Source: Methylovirgula sp.
GTDB taxonomy: Bacteria > Pseudomonadota > Alphaproteobacteria > Rhizobiales > Beijerinckiaceae
DNA: 64,000 nt
Assembly (NCBI RefSeq): GCF_037200945.1
Contig: NZ_JBBCGP010000001.1
Location: 1,548,501 to 1,612,500 of the forward strand
Direction of reading: 5' to 3'
Shown here one piece after another: positions 19,541 through 27,315 of this stretch. Within the stretch, counting starts at the first letter, position 1; every line of letters begins with the position of its first letter. Both the position numbers and the translations under genes were made by a program. The notes beneath the pieces are model-generated. The model had not been told where the DNA came from. It was given only the letters and a program-made list of their open reading frames with translations, and searched no databases.

Positions 19541-20347
19541 ATGCGTCTTGTGCCTTTCCTCCTTTTTATAGGCTTCTGCATTCCCGCCGCTGTGGCAACC
19601 GGAGAGTCCAGATCGATAGCGGCGCAGCAGGCTATCTGTACTGCCGTCGAAAGCCCGCAGCGCGACGCCAAGAATGTCGCGCGTGACATCTATCGGCATC
19701 CTATAGAAACTTTGACTTTCTTCGGTGTGACACCGGCGCAGACTGTCGTGGAAGCGTGGCCGGGCGGCGGTTGGTATGCAGAAATTCTTGCCCCGTTGCT
19801 GCGTGATCGCGGAAAATATATCGCTGCGGCGCCCCCCGGAAAAGCTCACGATGCTCTCGTCGCGCTATTTGCCAAGGATACGAAACGCTTCGGCAAAGCT
19901 GTCGTTACGACCTTGCAAATTGGTAAGGCGTCCGACATCGCGCCGGCCGGGAGCGCGGACGTCGTGTTGACATTCCGCAACGTCCACAACTTCCTCAAGG
20001 CTGGCGACGCAGCTTCCGCGCGGTTTTTTGCCGACTGCTATCGTGCATTGAAACCGGGCGGCGTCCTTGGCGTAGTTGACCATCGTCTGCCGGAGAATGC
20101 GGATTCAAGCCTTCAGATTCCCAGCGGATACATCAAGCGTTCTACAATAGTTCGATTGGCAATAGCCGCGGGGTTCAAATTTGATGGTGAGAGCGCGGTC
20201 AATGCCAATCCGCGAGATGATCACATGCATCCCAAAGGCGTTTGGACGCTACCGCCATCCTATGCTTTGGGAGATGTCGATCGTGCGAAGTATCAGGCGA
20301 TCGGCGAATCCGACAGGCTCACACTTCGGTTCGTGAAACCTCGTTAA
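19541..20347 (+). CDS. Exported SAM-dependent methyltransferase-like protein
   Basis: A 268-residue protein of the predicted methyltransferase group COG4798. It has an N-terminal signal peptide (LVPFLLFIGFCIPAAVA) and then a Rossmann methyltransferase fold with motif I variant VVEAWPGGGWYAEIL, motif VVLTFRNVHNFL and post-motif ALKPGGVLGVVDHR. A methyltransferase fold exported to the periplasm is odd because SAM is cytoplasmic; the family may have another role or be membrane-anchored. AAAGGAA precedes the ATG. No operon partner. Confidence 0.8.
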   Translation: MRLVPFLLFIGFCIPAAVATGESRSIAAQQAICTAVESPQRDAKNVARDIYRHPIETLTFFGVTPAQTVVEAWPGGGWYAEILAPLLRDRGKYIAAAPPGKAHDALVALFAKDTKRFGKAVVTTLQIGKASDIAPAGSADVVLTFRNVHNFLKAGDAASARFFADCYRALKPGGVLGVVDHRLPENADSSLQIPSGYIKRSTIVRLAIAAGFKFDGESAVNANPRDDHMHPKGVWTLPPSYALGDVDRAKYQAIGESDRLTLRFVKPR

Positions 20348-20408
20348 AACCGGTGCCGGATCGGCATGTCTACGAACTACGCGCCGCCGCCGGATTTTAA
20401 TCGCTGCG

Positions 20409-21356
20409 CTAACCTTTTGGATGCCAGAGTTTCACGTCGGTGGCATCGATCGCTCTTGGAATGAGCTTGGCGTCATAGAACGTGTCGGCGATCTTCTGCT
20501 GATCGCCGAGGTCGGACTTTTCGACAGGCAGGACCTGATAGCTCCGGCGGCTGTTCACTGCCTCGACGACATCGATTGGAACATTGCCCCAGAGAGGGGA
20601 TAGGAAGACGGCCGCTTCTTTTGGATTAGCCTTTACCCATTTACCGGCCTCCACCAGCGCATCGAAGACGATTTGCACCACCTCGGGATGGGCCGCGACG
20701 AAATCGTCGTTGACCAGGTAAAAGCGCTGATACCCTGATAATCCCGTGGCATCTGTGAGCCGACGTGACGGACTGCGGCTTTCCGTAATGGACAGGAACG
20801 GATCCCAAATCGACCACGCATCGATACTGCGCCGCTCAAAGGCCGGCGCGGCGTCGGTGGGGGCGAGATAGGCGGGGTTAATATCGGCAAACGAAAGACC
20901 CGCGCGCTTCAGAGCGGCAGCGAGAACGAAATGTGCCCCTGAGCCCCGGCGCACCGCCACGGTCTTGCCCTTCAGGTCCGCCACGGTCTTGATGGATGAA
21001 TCCGCGTGCACGATGATGGCCTCGGCCTGAGGCGAAGGCGCTTCACGGGCGTAGATGGTGAGCTTGGCGCCGGCCGCCTGGGTGAAAATTGGCACGGCGT
21101 CCGCGACGTCGGCATGGAAATCGACGGCGCCGGACGTCATGGGCGAGATCACGTCGTTGAACAGGTACCAGGCAGGCTCAAAGCCCTTCGGACCGAGCTT
21201 TCCTTCCAAAGCCTTGTGCTCTTTGAGGATCGTCAACAGCGTCGAAGATCGCTGATAGCTGAATTTAAGCTGCTGCGTTGCGGCCAAAGCCGGGCTCGCG
21301 GCAAGGGCCGCTGCGGCGCTCGCGCCTTGAAGAAAGCCGCGTCTGGTGATGGTCAT
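20409..21356 (-). CDS. Aliphatic sulfonate ABC transporter substrate-binding protein
   Basis: A periplasmic SsuA/TauA-type binding protein of 315 residues. The N terminus TRRGFLQGASAAAALAASPA is a twin-arginine signal. The mature part has the family stretches KFSYQRSSTLLTILKE and GKTVAVRRGSGAHFVLAAAL. It is the last gene of a four-gene minus-strand operon (permease, ATPase, monooxygenase, binding protein) and begins 29 bases after the monooxygenase. The ligand is inferred to be an aliphatic sulfonate or sulfone because of the paired flavin monooxygenase. Probably expressed during sulfate limitation. Confidence 0.88.
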   Translation of the reverse strand: MTITRRGFLQGASAAAALAASPALAATQQLKFSYQRSSTLLTILKEHKALEGKLGPKGFEPAWYLFNDVISPMTSGAVDFHADVADAVPIFTQAAGAKLTIYAREAPSPQAEAIIVHADSSIKTVADLKGKTVAVRRGSGAHFVLAAALKRAGLSFADINPAYLAPTDAAPAFERRSIDAWSIWDPFLSITESRSPSRRLTDATGLSGYQRFYLVNDDFVAAHPEVVQIVFDALVEAGKWVKANPKEAAVFLSPLWGNVPIDVVEAVNSRRSYQVLPVEKSDLGDQQKIADTFYDAKLIPRAIDATDVKLWHPKG

Positions 21357-21385
21357 CGAACGTCTCCCATATAATCTCGATAATC

Positions 21386-22450
21386 TCAGGCCGCGTGGCG
21401 GCGCGCTCGCGTCTTCGCGCGCGGGATAATTTCGTGCGCGAACCGGCGCATCTCGGCTTCGAAGGGCTGGAATTGCAGCATGAACAATTCGATTCCCGCG
21501 CGGTGAAAGGCGAAGATGCGATCCGCAACCTGGTCGTAGCTGCCGACGAGTTCCGCGGCCGTACCGCCGTTGGTCCCAACCCGCGGGCTCTTAGCCATGG
21601 TCTGGTGCATAACGACGTTCGGATCGACGTTAGGCCGGTCGGCTGCTCGCAGCGGCGCATCTTTGGTGGCCAAACCGAGCAAGCGCTCATAAGCGGCGTG
21701 GGCTTCCGCCTCGGTTTCGCGCGCGATGACGAACGCCGAAAGCGCGAAGCCGACCGGTGCGCCGTTGCGCGGACGCCGGGCGACATCGTGGATCAGCGGC
21801 ACGATGTCGTCGATCGGCTGGCCGTTGATGAACCATGTGTCGCCGTGGTCGGCCACCAATGCGCGTGCCGGTTCGGATTCGCCGCCCAAGTAGATGCGCG
21901 GTCGTGGCCGGTAAGGATCCGAAGGTCTGAGGACGTAATCGTCGATCGTGAAAAAGCGACCGTGGAAATTGACCCGTTCGCCGGCCAATAAACGTTTCAC
22001 GATCTCGATCCATTCGCGTCCGTAAGCGTAGCGATCGTCGTGATGCGGAAACGGCATACCGGCCTGTTCGAACTCTGCTTTGTTCCAGGCATTTATGAGG
22101 TTGATCGCAAAACGGCCTTTTGAGATGATCTCGATTTGCGATGCCATCTTGGCCAGCACCACCGGATGATAGAGACCCGGCTTGATCGCGGCGATGATCT
22201 CGATGCTTTTGGTGATTGCAGCGAGGGCCGCCGCCGAACTCCAGGCCTCAAGCTGGTCAAGCGAATTGTCGTAGGGGTTCATGGTGTGCTGAGCCACGAG
22301 CGTCGCATCATAACCGAGTGCCTCCGCCTCAAGCACAAGCGCCTTGTTGCGCTCCCAAGAGGCGTCATAGGGCTCCTCGGGGTCCTGTAGAGCGCCGCGA
22401 TTGCCGTGAACCGCGGCCCAGACGCCGAAGCGCATTTCATTTTGTGTCAC
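21386..22450 (-). CDS. FMNH2-dependent monooxygenase (SsuD/SfnG-like, luciferase family)
   Basis: A bacterial-luciferase-like (LLM class) flavin monooxygenase of 354 residues. It has the family stretches VLEAEALGYDATLVAQH, GRFAINLINAWNKAEFEQAG and YLGGESEPARALVADHGDTWFINGQ. The pattern is closer to dimethylsulfone monooxygenase SfnG and its relatives than to classic SsuD, which occurs separately at the right edge of the window. It would release sulfite from an organosulfur compound using FMNH2 from a reductase not encoded nearby. It lies between the ATPase (10-base gap) and the binding protein of its operon. Exact substrate is uncertain. Confidence 0.85.
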   Translation of the reverse strand: MTQNEMRFGVWAAVHGNRGALQDPEEPYDASWERNKALVLEAEALGYDATLVAQHTMNPYDNSLDQLEAWSSAAALAAITKSIEIIAAIKPGLYHPVVLAKMASQIEIISKGRFAINLINAWNKAEFEQAGMPFPHHDDRYAYGREWIEIVKRLLAGERVNFHGRFFTIDDYVLRPSDPYRPRPRIYLGGESEPARALVADHGDTWFINGQPIDDIVPLIHDVARRPRNGAPVGFALSAFVIARETEAEAHAAYERLLGLATKDAPLRAADRPNVDPNVVMHQTMAKSPRVGTNGGTAAELVGSYDQVADRIFAFHRAGIELFMLQFQPFEAEMRRFAHEIIPRAKTRARRHAA

Positions 22451-22460
22451 GTGAGCCTCG

Positions 22461-23231
22461 TCAATTGACCATCAGGCGCCGCAGGATGAGCTCTTCAAGC
22501 TCAATGGATTCTGCGGTGCGACTCCTGCGCGGGTGGGGTGCCGGATTAAGCAGGTCCATCGTCACCGCCCCGTTTTCGAGGAGCAGGATACGATCCGCGA
22601 GGCGCACGGCTTCAGGGACGTCGTGCGTGACAAGCACGGCGGTGAGGCGCTGTTCTCGCCATGCGTCGGCCAGAAGGTTTTGCATTTCGAGACGGGTCAG
22701 CGCGTCGAGGGCGCCGAGCGGCTCATCGAGCAGCAAAAGGCCGGGCCGGCTCACCAGGGCTCGGGCCAGCGCCACGCGCTGCTTCTGTCCGCCGGACAAA
22801 ACCGTGGGCCACTCCTGCGCTCGGGCCTCGAGCCCAACGGACCGGAGCGCCGCAAGCGCTTGGGCTCGCCCAATTTCGCGAGGCGTACCCGGTTGAAGTC
22901 CCACTGTCACGTTATCGAGCACACGCACCCATGGGAGCAGGCGCGGTTCCTGAAACATGATCCGGGCTACGCCGGGTCGAAGGGGTGCATCGTCGAGTAG
23001 AATATGGCCGGACGTCGCGTCTTCCAGCCCGCAGAGCAACCGTAATAACGTACTCTTGCCCGACCCGCTGCGGCCCACGATGGCAAGAAATTGCCCGGCG
23101 GGAACGCGAAAATCGATATTGTGCAGCACGCTCCGATCACCGAATACTTTACCGACCCGCGTCAGGGTTAGCGCCACGCCCGCATCGTGGGTCTGCTTTG
23201 CTGGCACGTGTTCCCGAGCGGCGATACTCAT
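22461..23231 (-). CDS. ssuB: Sulfonate ABC transporter ATP-binding protein
   Basis: A 256-residue ABC ATPase with Walker A VGRSGSGKSTLL, signature LSGGQKQRVALARAL, Walker B LLLLDEPLGALD and switch His in VTHDVPEAV. ATG 23231 is used because it overlaps the permease stop codon as ATGA and has a GGAGAG ribosome site; a start at 23258 would overlap the permease more. SsuB/TauB-type by context and length. It energises uptake with the adjacent permease and binding protein. Confidence 0.9.
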   Translation of the reverse strand: MSIAAREHVPAKQTHDAGVALTLTRVGKVFGDRSVLHNIDFRVPAGQFLAIVGRSGSGKSTLLRLLCGLEDATSGHILLDDAPLRPGVARIMFQEPRLLPWVRVLDNVTVGLQPGTPREIGRAQALAALRSVGLEARAQEWPTVLSGGQKQRVALARALVSRPGLLLLDEPLGALDALTRLEMQNLLADAWREQRLTAVLVTHDVPEAVRLADRILLLENGAVTMDLLNPAPHPRRSRTAESIELEELILRRLMVN

Positions 23232-24067
23232 TGCACTTCTCTCCGCCACGGCATGCACAATCGCTCGCTGAATGTTGCGATCGAGTCCGCCAGCTTGCCG
23301 AGCAGCGCATAGATCACGATCGCCATCACCACGATGTCGGTCTGCATAAATTCACGCGCCTGCATCGCCATGTAGCCGAGCCCGCTTTGCGCCGCGATGG
23401 TTTCGGCCACGATGAGCGTCAGCCACATGATGCCGAGGCCGAAGCGGATGCCGACGAAGATCGAGGGCAGAGCGCTCGGGAAGATCACGCGGAAGAACAG
23501 GGTGCGCGTGTTCATGCCGTAGCTCTTGCCCATCTCGATCAAGAGCGGATCGACTGAACGGATGCCGTGTAGCGTGTTGAGATAGACAGGAAAGAAGACA
23601 CCAAGTGCGACAAGAAACAGCTTCGCGCCTTCGCCGATACCGAACCAGAGGATTACCAAAGGGATCATGGCGAGATGCGGCACGTTGCGCAGCATTTGCA
23701 ATGTGGTGTCGGACAGTCTGTTACTCAGCGACGACATGCCGTTGGCGAGGCCGAAGGCAAAGCCGATTCCGCCACCTACGGCAAAACCCGCAATCGCGCG
23801 GAGGAAACTGACGGCCATCCCGGCGGGGAGTTCGCCCGTCAGCGTCATGTCCCATGCAGTCTTGAGGACAGTGGTCGGACGCGGCAGGACGGTCTCAGAA
23901 ACAAATCCGAAGACGCAGGCCGCCTGCCATACGAGGACAAGCCCGATAGGCACCAGCCATTTCTGCAGTCCTTCGAACGGCAACCGCGCCAAAAACGTAT
24001 TGGCCGTGTCGTCCGAACGCGAAACAAGCCGGCGCCGCGCGCCGCCGCCGAGTTCTCTGATCGCCAT
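23228..24067 (-). CDS. ssuC: Sulfonate ABC transporter permease
   Basis: First gene of the operon, 279 residues with six predicted membrane helices. The cytoplasmic EAA-like loop is EMGKSYGMNTRTLFFRVIFPSALPSIFVG, as expected for an SsuC-type permease. It overlaps the ATPase gene by four bases (ATGA). The promoter region upstream carries the palindrome ATAGACTAT at 24118-24126, also found near the sulfate-binding gene at 30 kb, which hints at joint control by sulfur supply. Confidence 0.9.
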   Translation of the reverse strand: MAIRELGGGARRRLVSRSDDTANTFLARLPFEGLQKWLVPIGLVLVWQAACVFGFVSETVLPRPTTVLKTAWDMTLTGELPAGMAVSFLRAIAGFAVGGGIGFAFGLANGMSSLSNRLSDTTLQMLRNVPHLAMIPLVILWFGIGEGAKLFLVALGVFFPVYLNTLHGIRSVDPLLIEMGKSYGMNTRTLFFRVIFPSALPSIFVGIRFGLGIMWLTLIVAETIAAQSGLGYMAMQAREFMQTDIVVMAIVIYALLGKLADSIATFSERLCMPWRREVQ

Positions 24068-24117
24068 GCCAAATATCGAGCCGGTTGAGCAATTAACGCA
24101 TATAGGTGACCGTTTTT

Positions 24118-24126
24118 ATAGACTAT
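24118..24126. promoter_or_regulatory. Putative sulfur-regulon operator ATAGACTAT
   Basis: A 9-base palindrome (ATAG-A-CTAT) 51 bases upstream of the sulfonate permease start. On the minus strand it directly follows TTGAA, so it could overlap a -35 region and act as a repressor site. The same sequence or its complement occurs at 30133 and 30276, next to the sulfate-binding gene. The binding protein is unknown. Confidence 0.45.
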
Positions 24127-24289
24127 TTCAAGCGTTATCGCGCCTTGCTCTGAAAGGATCGTCCAATTGCCGCCGTGTACGGACCGCTGCCGCGGGCCGC
24201 ATTAAACCAGCGTCAAATGCCGGTACATTTCTTCCTGATAAAGACTCAGGCTGGCCCACGCCGGACGAAAACGAACGTTCGGTCGAGCT

Positions 24290-25084
24290 TCATCGGGAGC
24301 CAAGCGCGTGGGGCACTCCGGGCGCGGCGGGGTCTCGCGCCGGATCGAAGGCATCATGCAGATGTTTGGCATGTTTGCGCGCCTGCGCCGCCCGCGACGC
24401 CAGAACGGCATGCGACGCCGAGATTTCCTGTTTGATGCCCGCGAGCTGTTCGTCGACTTGTGACAGTCTGGCGGTGAAGTCCGCGTCCAGTTTATCGACC
24501 CGGCTCATAAGATCGGCGACGGCTGGTCCGCTCGCAGTCTGCGTGGGGTTTAACTGGCTTTTCTGGCTCGCGTCCTGCGTCGCACTCCTGGCGTCGACGC
24601 TGGCTTTAAGAGCACGGATTTCCTCAGTCATTTGCCGCATTGTGCCGGCCAGATCGTTGGCTTGCGGGCTTTGCTGCACTCCCGGGACTTGGCTCGATGT
24701 CACAAGGCCTGACGGCAGATGGCCAGAGGAATAATAGGCACCTCCCACCCAAGCCAAGACACATAAGAAAGCGACGAACGCCAAGCGCGCACTAAATCGC
24801 AAAAAACGTATGAAAGGATTTACCTGCCGCGGCGCAATTTTTTCAACATCTTTGGGAGGGACACGTCCGCGGATCGTATCTGCCGGCTGTACCTTTATGT
24901 CTGGCACCGCTGCATCTGCCCGCAGCGGGGGCATATCGGCAGCGGAGACGACATTCTCGGCACTTTTGCTGGGGACATGGTGAAAGATGGCGTCCGCCTG
25001 CGCTTTTATTTCCGGAGCAGATACGTCCGGCGTGGGTGCCGTTCTGGCGTCAGAAACAATTTCGTCAAGCATGCGCATGCCCAT
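24290..25084 (-). CDS. Single-span membrane protein with coiled coil, 264 aa
   Basis: An unrecognised protein with a polar, Pro/Asp-rich N-terminal half (cytoplasmic), one membrane helix at about residues 100-120 (LAFVAFLCVLAWVGGAYY) and a C-terminal region with coiled-coil character (MRQMTEEIRALKASVDARSA, later VDKLDADFTARLSQVDEQLA). The topology implies a periplasmic coiled coil. ATG 25084 is taken as start; the frame is open to a TTG at 25111, and further ATGs follow at 25078 and 25072. Similar proteins occur in Rhizobiales without known function. It lies downstream of ilvD but separated by about 150 bases. Confidence 0.7.
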   Translation of the reverse strand: MGMRMLDEIVSDARTAPTPDVSAPEIKAQADAIFHHVPSKSAENVVSAADMPPLRADAAVPDIKVQPADTIRGRVPPKDVEKIAPRQVNPFIRFLRFSARLAFVAFLCVLAWVGGAYYSSGHLPSGLVTSSQVPGVQQSPQANDLAGTMRQMTEEIRALKASVDARSATQDASQKSQLNPTQTASGPAVADLMSRVDKLDADFTARLSQVDEQLAGIKQEISASHAVLASRAAQARKHAKHLHDAFDPARDPAAPGVPHALGSR

Positions 25085-25237
25085 AGTGAGAGTCGAAAAG
25101 TGCGTCGACAAACGTCGGGGCCAACGAATTACCGGCTAACCTGCAAGCCGGAAGTGGCGATGTTGCAGCCAAAATGTGGCACTATCGGCAGCGGGGCCGT
25201 CGCAGTCTGGTATTTGTGTCGTGCGATGACGTCCCGC

Positions 25238-27082
25238 TCAGCGGATGCGCCGCACGGCACCGTAGGCGGCACTCGTCGTCATGGAGGCATAGGCCTTGAG
25301 AGCCGTGCTGACTTTGCGGCTCCGCGGCTCAGCAGGCTTCCAAGCCTCCAATTCCAAGCCTTCCATCGCGGCGCGGCGCTCGGCAATCTCGCTGTCGGGA
25401 ATGGCGAGATGTATGCGCCGATTGGGAATGTCGATCTCGATCCGATCGCCTTCCTTGACCAAAGCGATGAGGCCGCCTTCGGCAGCTTCCGGCGAGACGT
25501 GGCCGATGGAGAGCCCGGACGATCCGCCAGAGAACCGCCCGTCGGTGACGAGGGCGCAGGATTTCCCCAGTCCTTTCGACTTCAGATAGCTCGTTGGGTA
25601 GAGCATTTCCTGCATGCCCGGGCCGCCGCGCGGACCTTCGTAACGGATGAGCACGATATCGCCGGGGACGATTTCATTGCCGAGGATGCTCTTCACCGCC
25701 GCGTCCTGACTTTCGAAGATCCGAGCCGGGCCGGCAAAGACCAGAATGGACTCGTCGACGCCCGCGGTCTTCACGATGCAGCCGTCCTCGGCGAGGTTGC
25801 CATAGAGCACTGCGAGGCCGCCGTCCTTTGAAAAGGCATTAGACGCGGAGCGGATGACGCCTTTCTCGCGGTCGAGGTCGACTGCGTCGAAGCGGCGCTC
25901 CTGGCTAAAAGCGGTCTGCGTCGGCACGCCGCCCGGGGCGGCCGTGAAGAAGTCATGGACGGTGCGGCTCTGCGTGCGCTTGACGTCCCAGCGCTCAAGC
26001 GCCGCGCCCATCGACTCGGCGTGAATTGTCGGCGTGTCGGTATTGATAAGGCCGGCGCGATCGAGTTCGCCCAAGATGCCGAAGACACCGCCGGCGTGAT
26101 GCACGTCCTCCATGTGGACGTTGGGGACGGCGGGCGCGACTTTGCAGAGGACTGGGACGCGACGCGACAGACGATCGATGTCCGCCATGGTGAAGTTGAC
26201 TTCGCCCTCGTGCGCGGCGGCGAGGAGGTGCAAAACCGTGTTGGTCGAGCCGCCCATGGCGATGTCGAGCGTCATCGCGTTCTCGAAGGCCGAGAAATTT
26301 GCGATGGAACGAGGAAGGACTCTCTCGTCGTCCTGCTCGTAATGGCGCCGCGCGAGATCGACCGCGAGATAGCCGGCCTCGACGAAGAGGCGCTTGCGGT
26401 CGGCATGGGTGGCGAGCGTCGAGCCGTTGCCAGGCAGGGCAAGACCGAGCGCCTCGGTCAGACAGTTCATCGAGTTGGCCGTGAACATGCCCGAGCATGA
26501 ACCACAGGTCGGGCAGGCGGAGCGTTCGATCGTCTTCACGTCCTCGTCGGACACGCGATCGTCGGCAGCTGCGACCATCGCATCCACGAGATCAAGCATT
26601 TTCACTGTGTGATCGGGCCAGACGACCTTGCCGGCTTCCATCGGGCCACCAGATACGAAGACAGCCGGAATGTTGAGGCGAAGCGCTGCCATCAACATGC
26701 CAGGTGTGATCTTGTCGCAATTGGAGATGCAAACCATCGCGTCGGCGCAATGCGCGTTGACCATGTACTCCACGGAATCAGCGATGAGTTCGCGCGACGG
26801 AAGCGAGTAGAGCATACCGTCGTGGCCCATCGCGATGCCGTCATCGACAGCGATCGTGTTGAACTCCTTGGCGACGCCGCCGGCCTTCTCGATCTCCCAC
26901 GCCACGAGCTGGCCTAGGTCCTTCAAATGGACATGCCCGGGGACGAATTGTGTGAAGGAATTGACCACGGCGATAATCGGCTTGCCGAAATCCTCGTCCT
27001 TCATACCTGTCGCGCGCCAAAGGCCACGTGCGCCAGCCATGTTGCGGCCGTGTGTCGTCGTTCGGGAGCGATAGGCAGGCAC
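25238..27082 (-). CDS. ilvD: Dihydroxy-acid dehydratase
   Basis: Converts 2,3-dihydroxy-3-methylbutanoate (and the pentanoate analogue) to the 2-keto acids in valine and isoleucine synthesis. The 614-residue length matches the enzyme. Fe-S ligand Cys residues are in CISNCDKITPGM and CPTCGSCSGMFTANSMNCL; the C terminus has the VTDGRFSGGSSGLSIGHVSPEAA signature region. GTG 27082 is chosen because it gives the usual VPAYRSRTTTHGRNMAGARG start and follows GAGGA; the frame is open 41 codons further upstream but those do not look like IlvD. Cytoplasmic and monocistronic. Confidence 0.95.
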   Translation of the reverse strand: MPAYRSRTTTHGRNMAGARGLWRATGMKDEDFGKPIIAVVNSFTQFVPGHVHLKDLGQLVAWEIEKAGGVAKEFNTIAVDDGIAMGHDGMLYSLPSRELIADSVEYMVNAHCADAMVCISNCDKITPGMLMAALRLNIPAVFVSGGPMEAGKVVWPDHTVKMLDLVDAMVAAADDRVSDEDVKTIERSACPTCGSCSGMFTANSMNCLTEALGLALPGNGSTLATHADRKRLFVEAGYLAVDLARRHYEQDDERVLPRSIANFSAFENAMTLDIAMGGSTNTVLHLLAAAHEGEVNFTMADIDRLSRRVPVLCKVAPAVPNVHMEDVHHAGGVFGILGELDRAGLINTDTPTIHAESMGAALERWDVKRTQSRTVHDFFTAAPGGVPTQTAFSQERRFDAVDLDREKGVIRSASNAFSKDGGLAVLYGNLAEDGCIVKTAGVDESILVFAGPARIFESQDAAVKSILGNEIVPGDIVLIRYEGPRGGPGMQEMLYPTSYLKSKGLGKSCALVTDGRFSGGSSGLSIGHVSPEAAEGGLIALVKEGDRIEIDIPNRRIHLAIPDSEIAERRAAMEGLELEAWKPAEPRSRKVSTALKAYASMTTSAAYGAVRRIR

Positions 27083-27315
27083 GGATGATCCTCGCAGGTT
27101 TTCGCGTCTCCGCGCGGATATCGCCGGACTTTTCAGTCCCTCGCGATGAGGCCCGATTGGAGGGAAGACAAGCCTTGAATTAGCAGGCTGACGCCGGCCC
27201 TGCAAATAGGAGCCGGGCGCGTCCGCGACAAGGACGGATCACCCAAGGCCCGGCCTTTGAACCCACCATCTGGCAGAGCGGTGTCAGGATTGCCTACTCC
27301 ACGCTCCGGGCCGCA

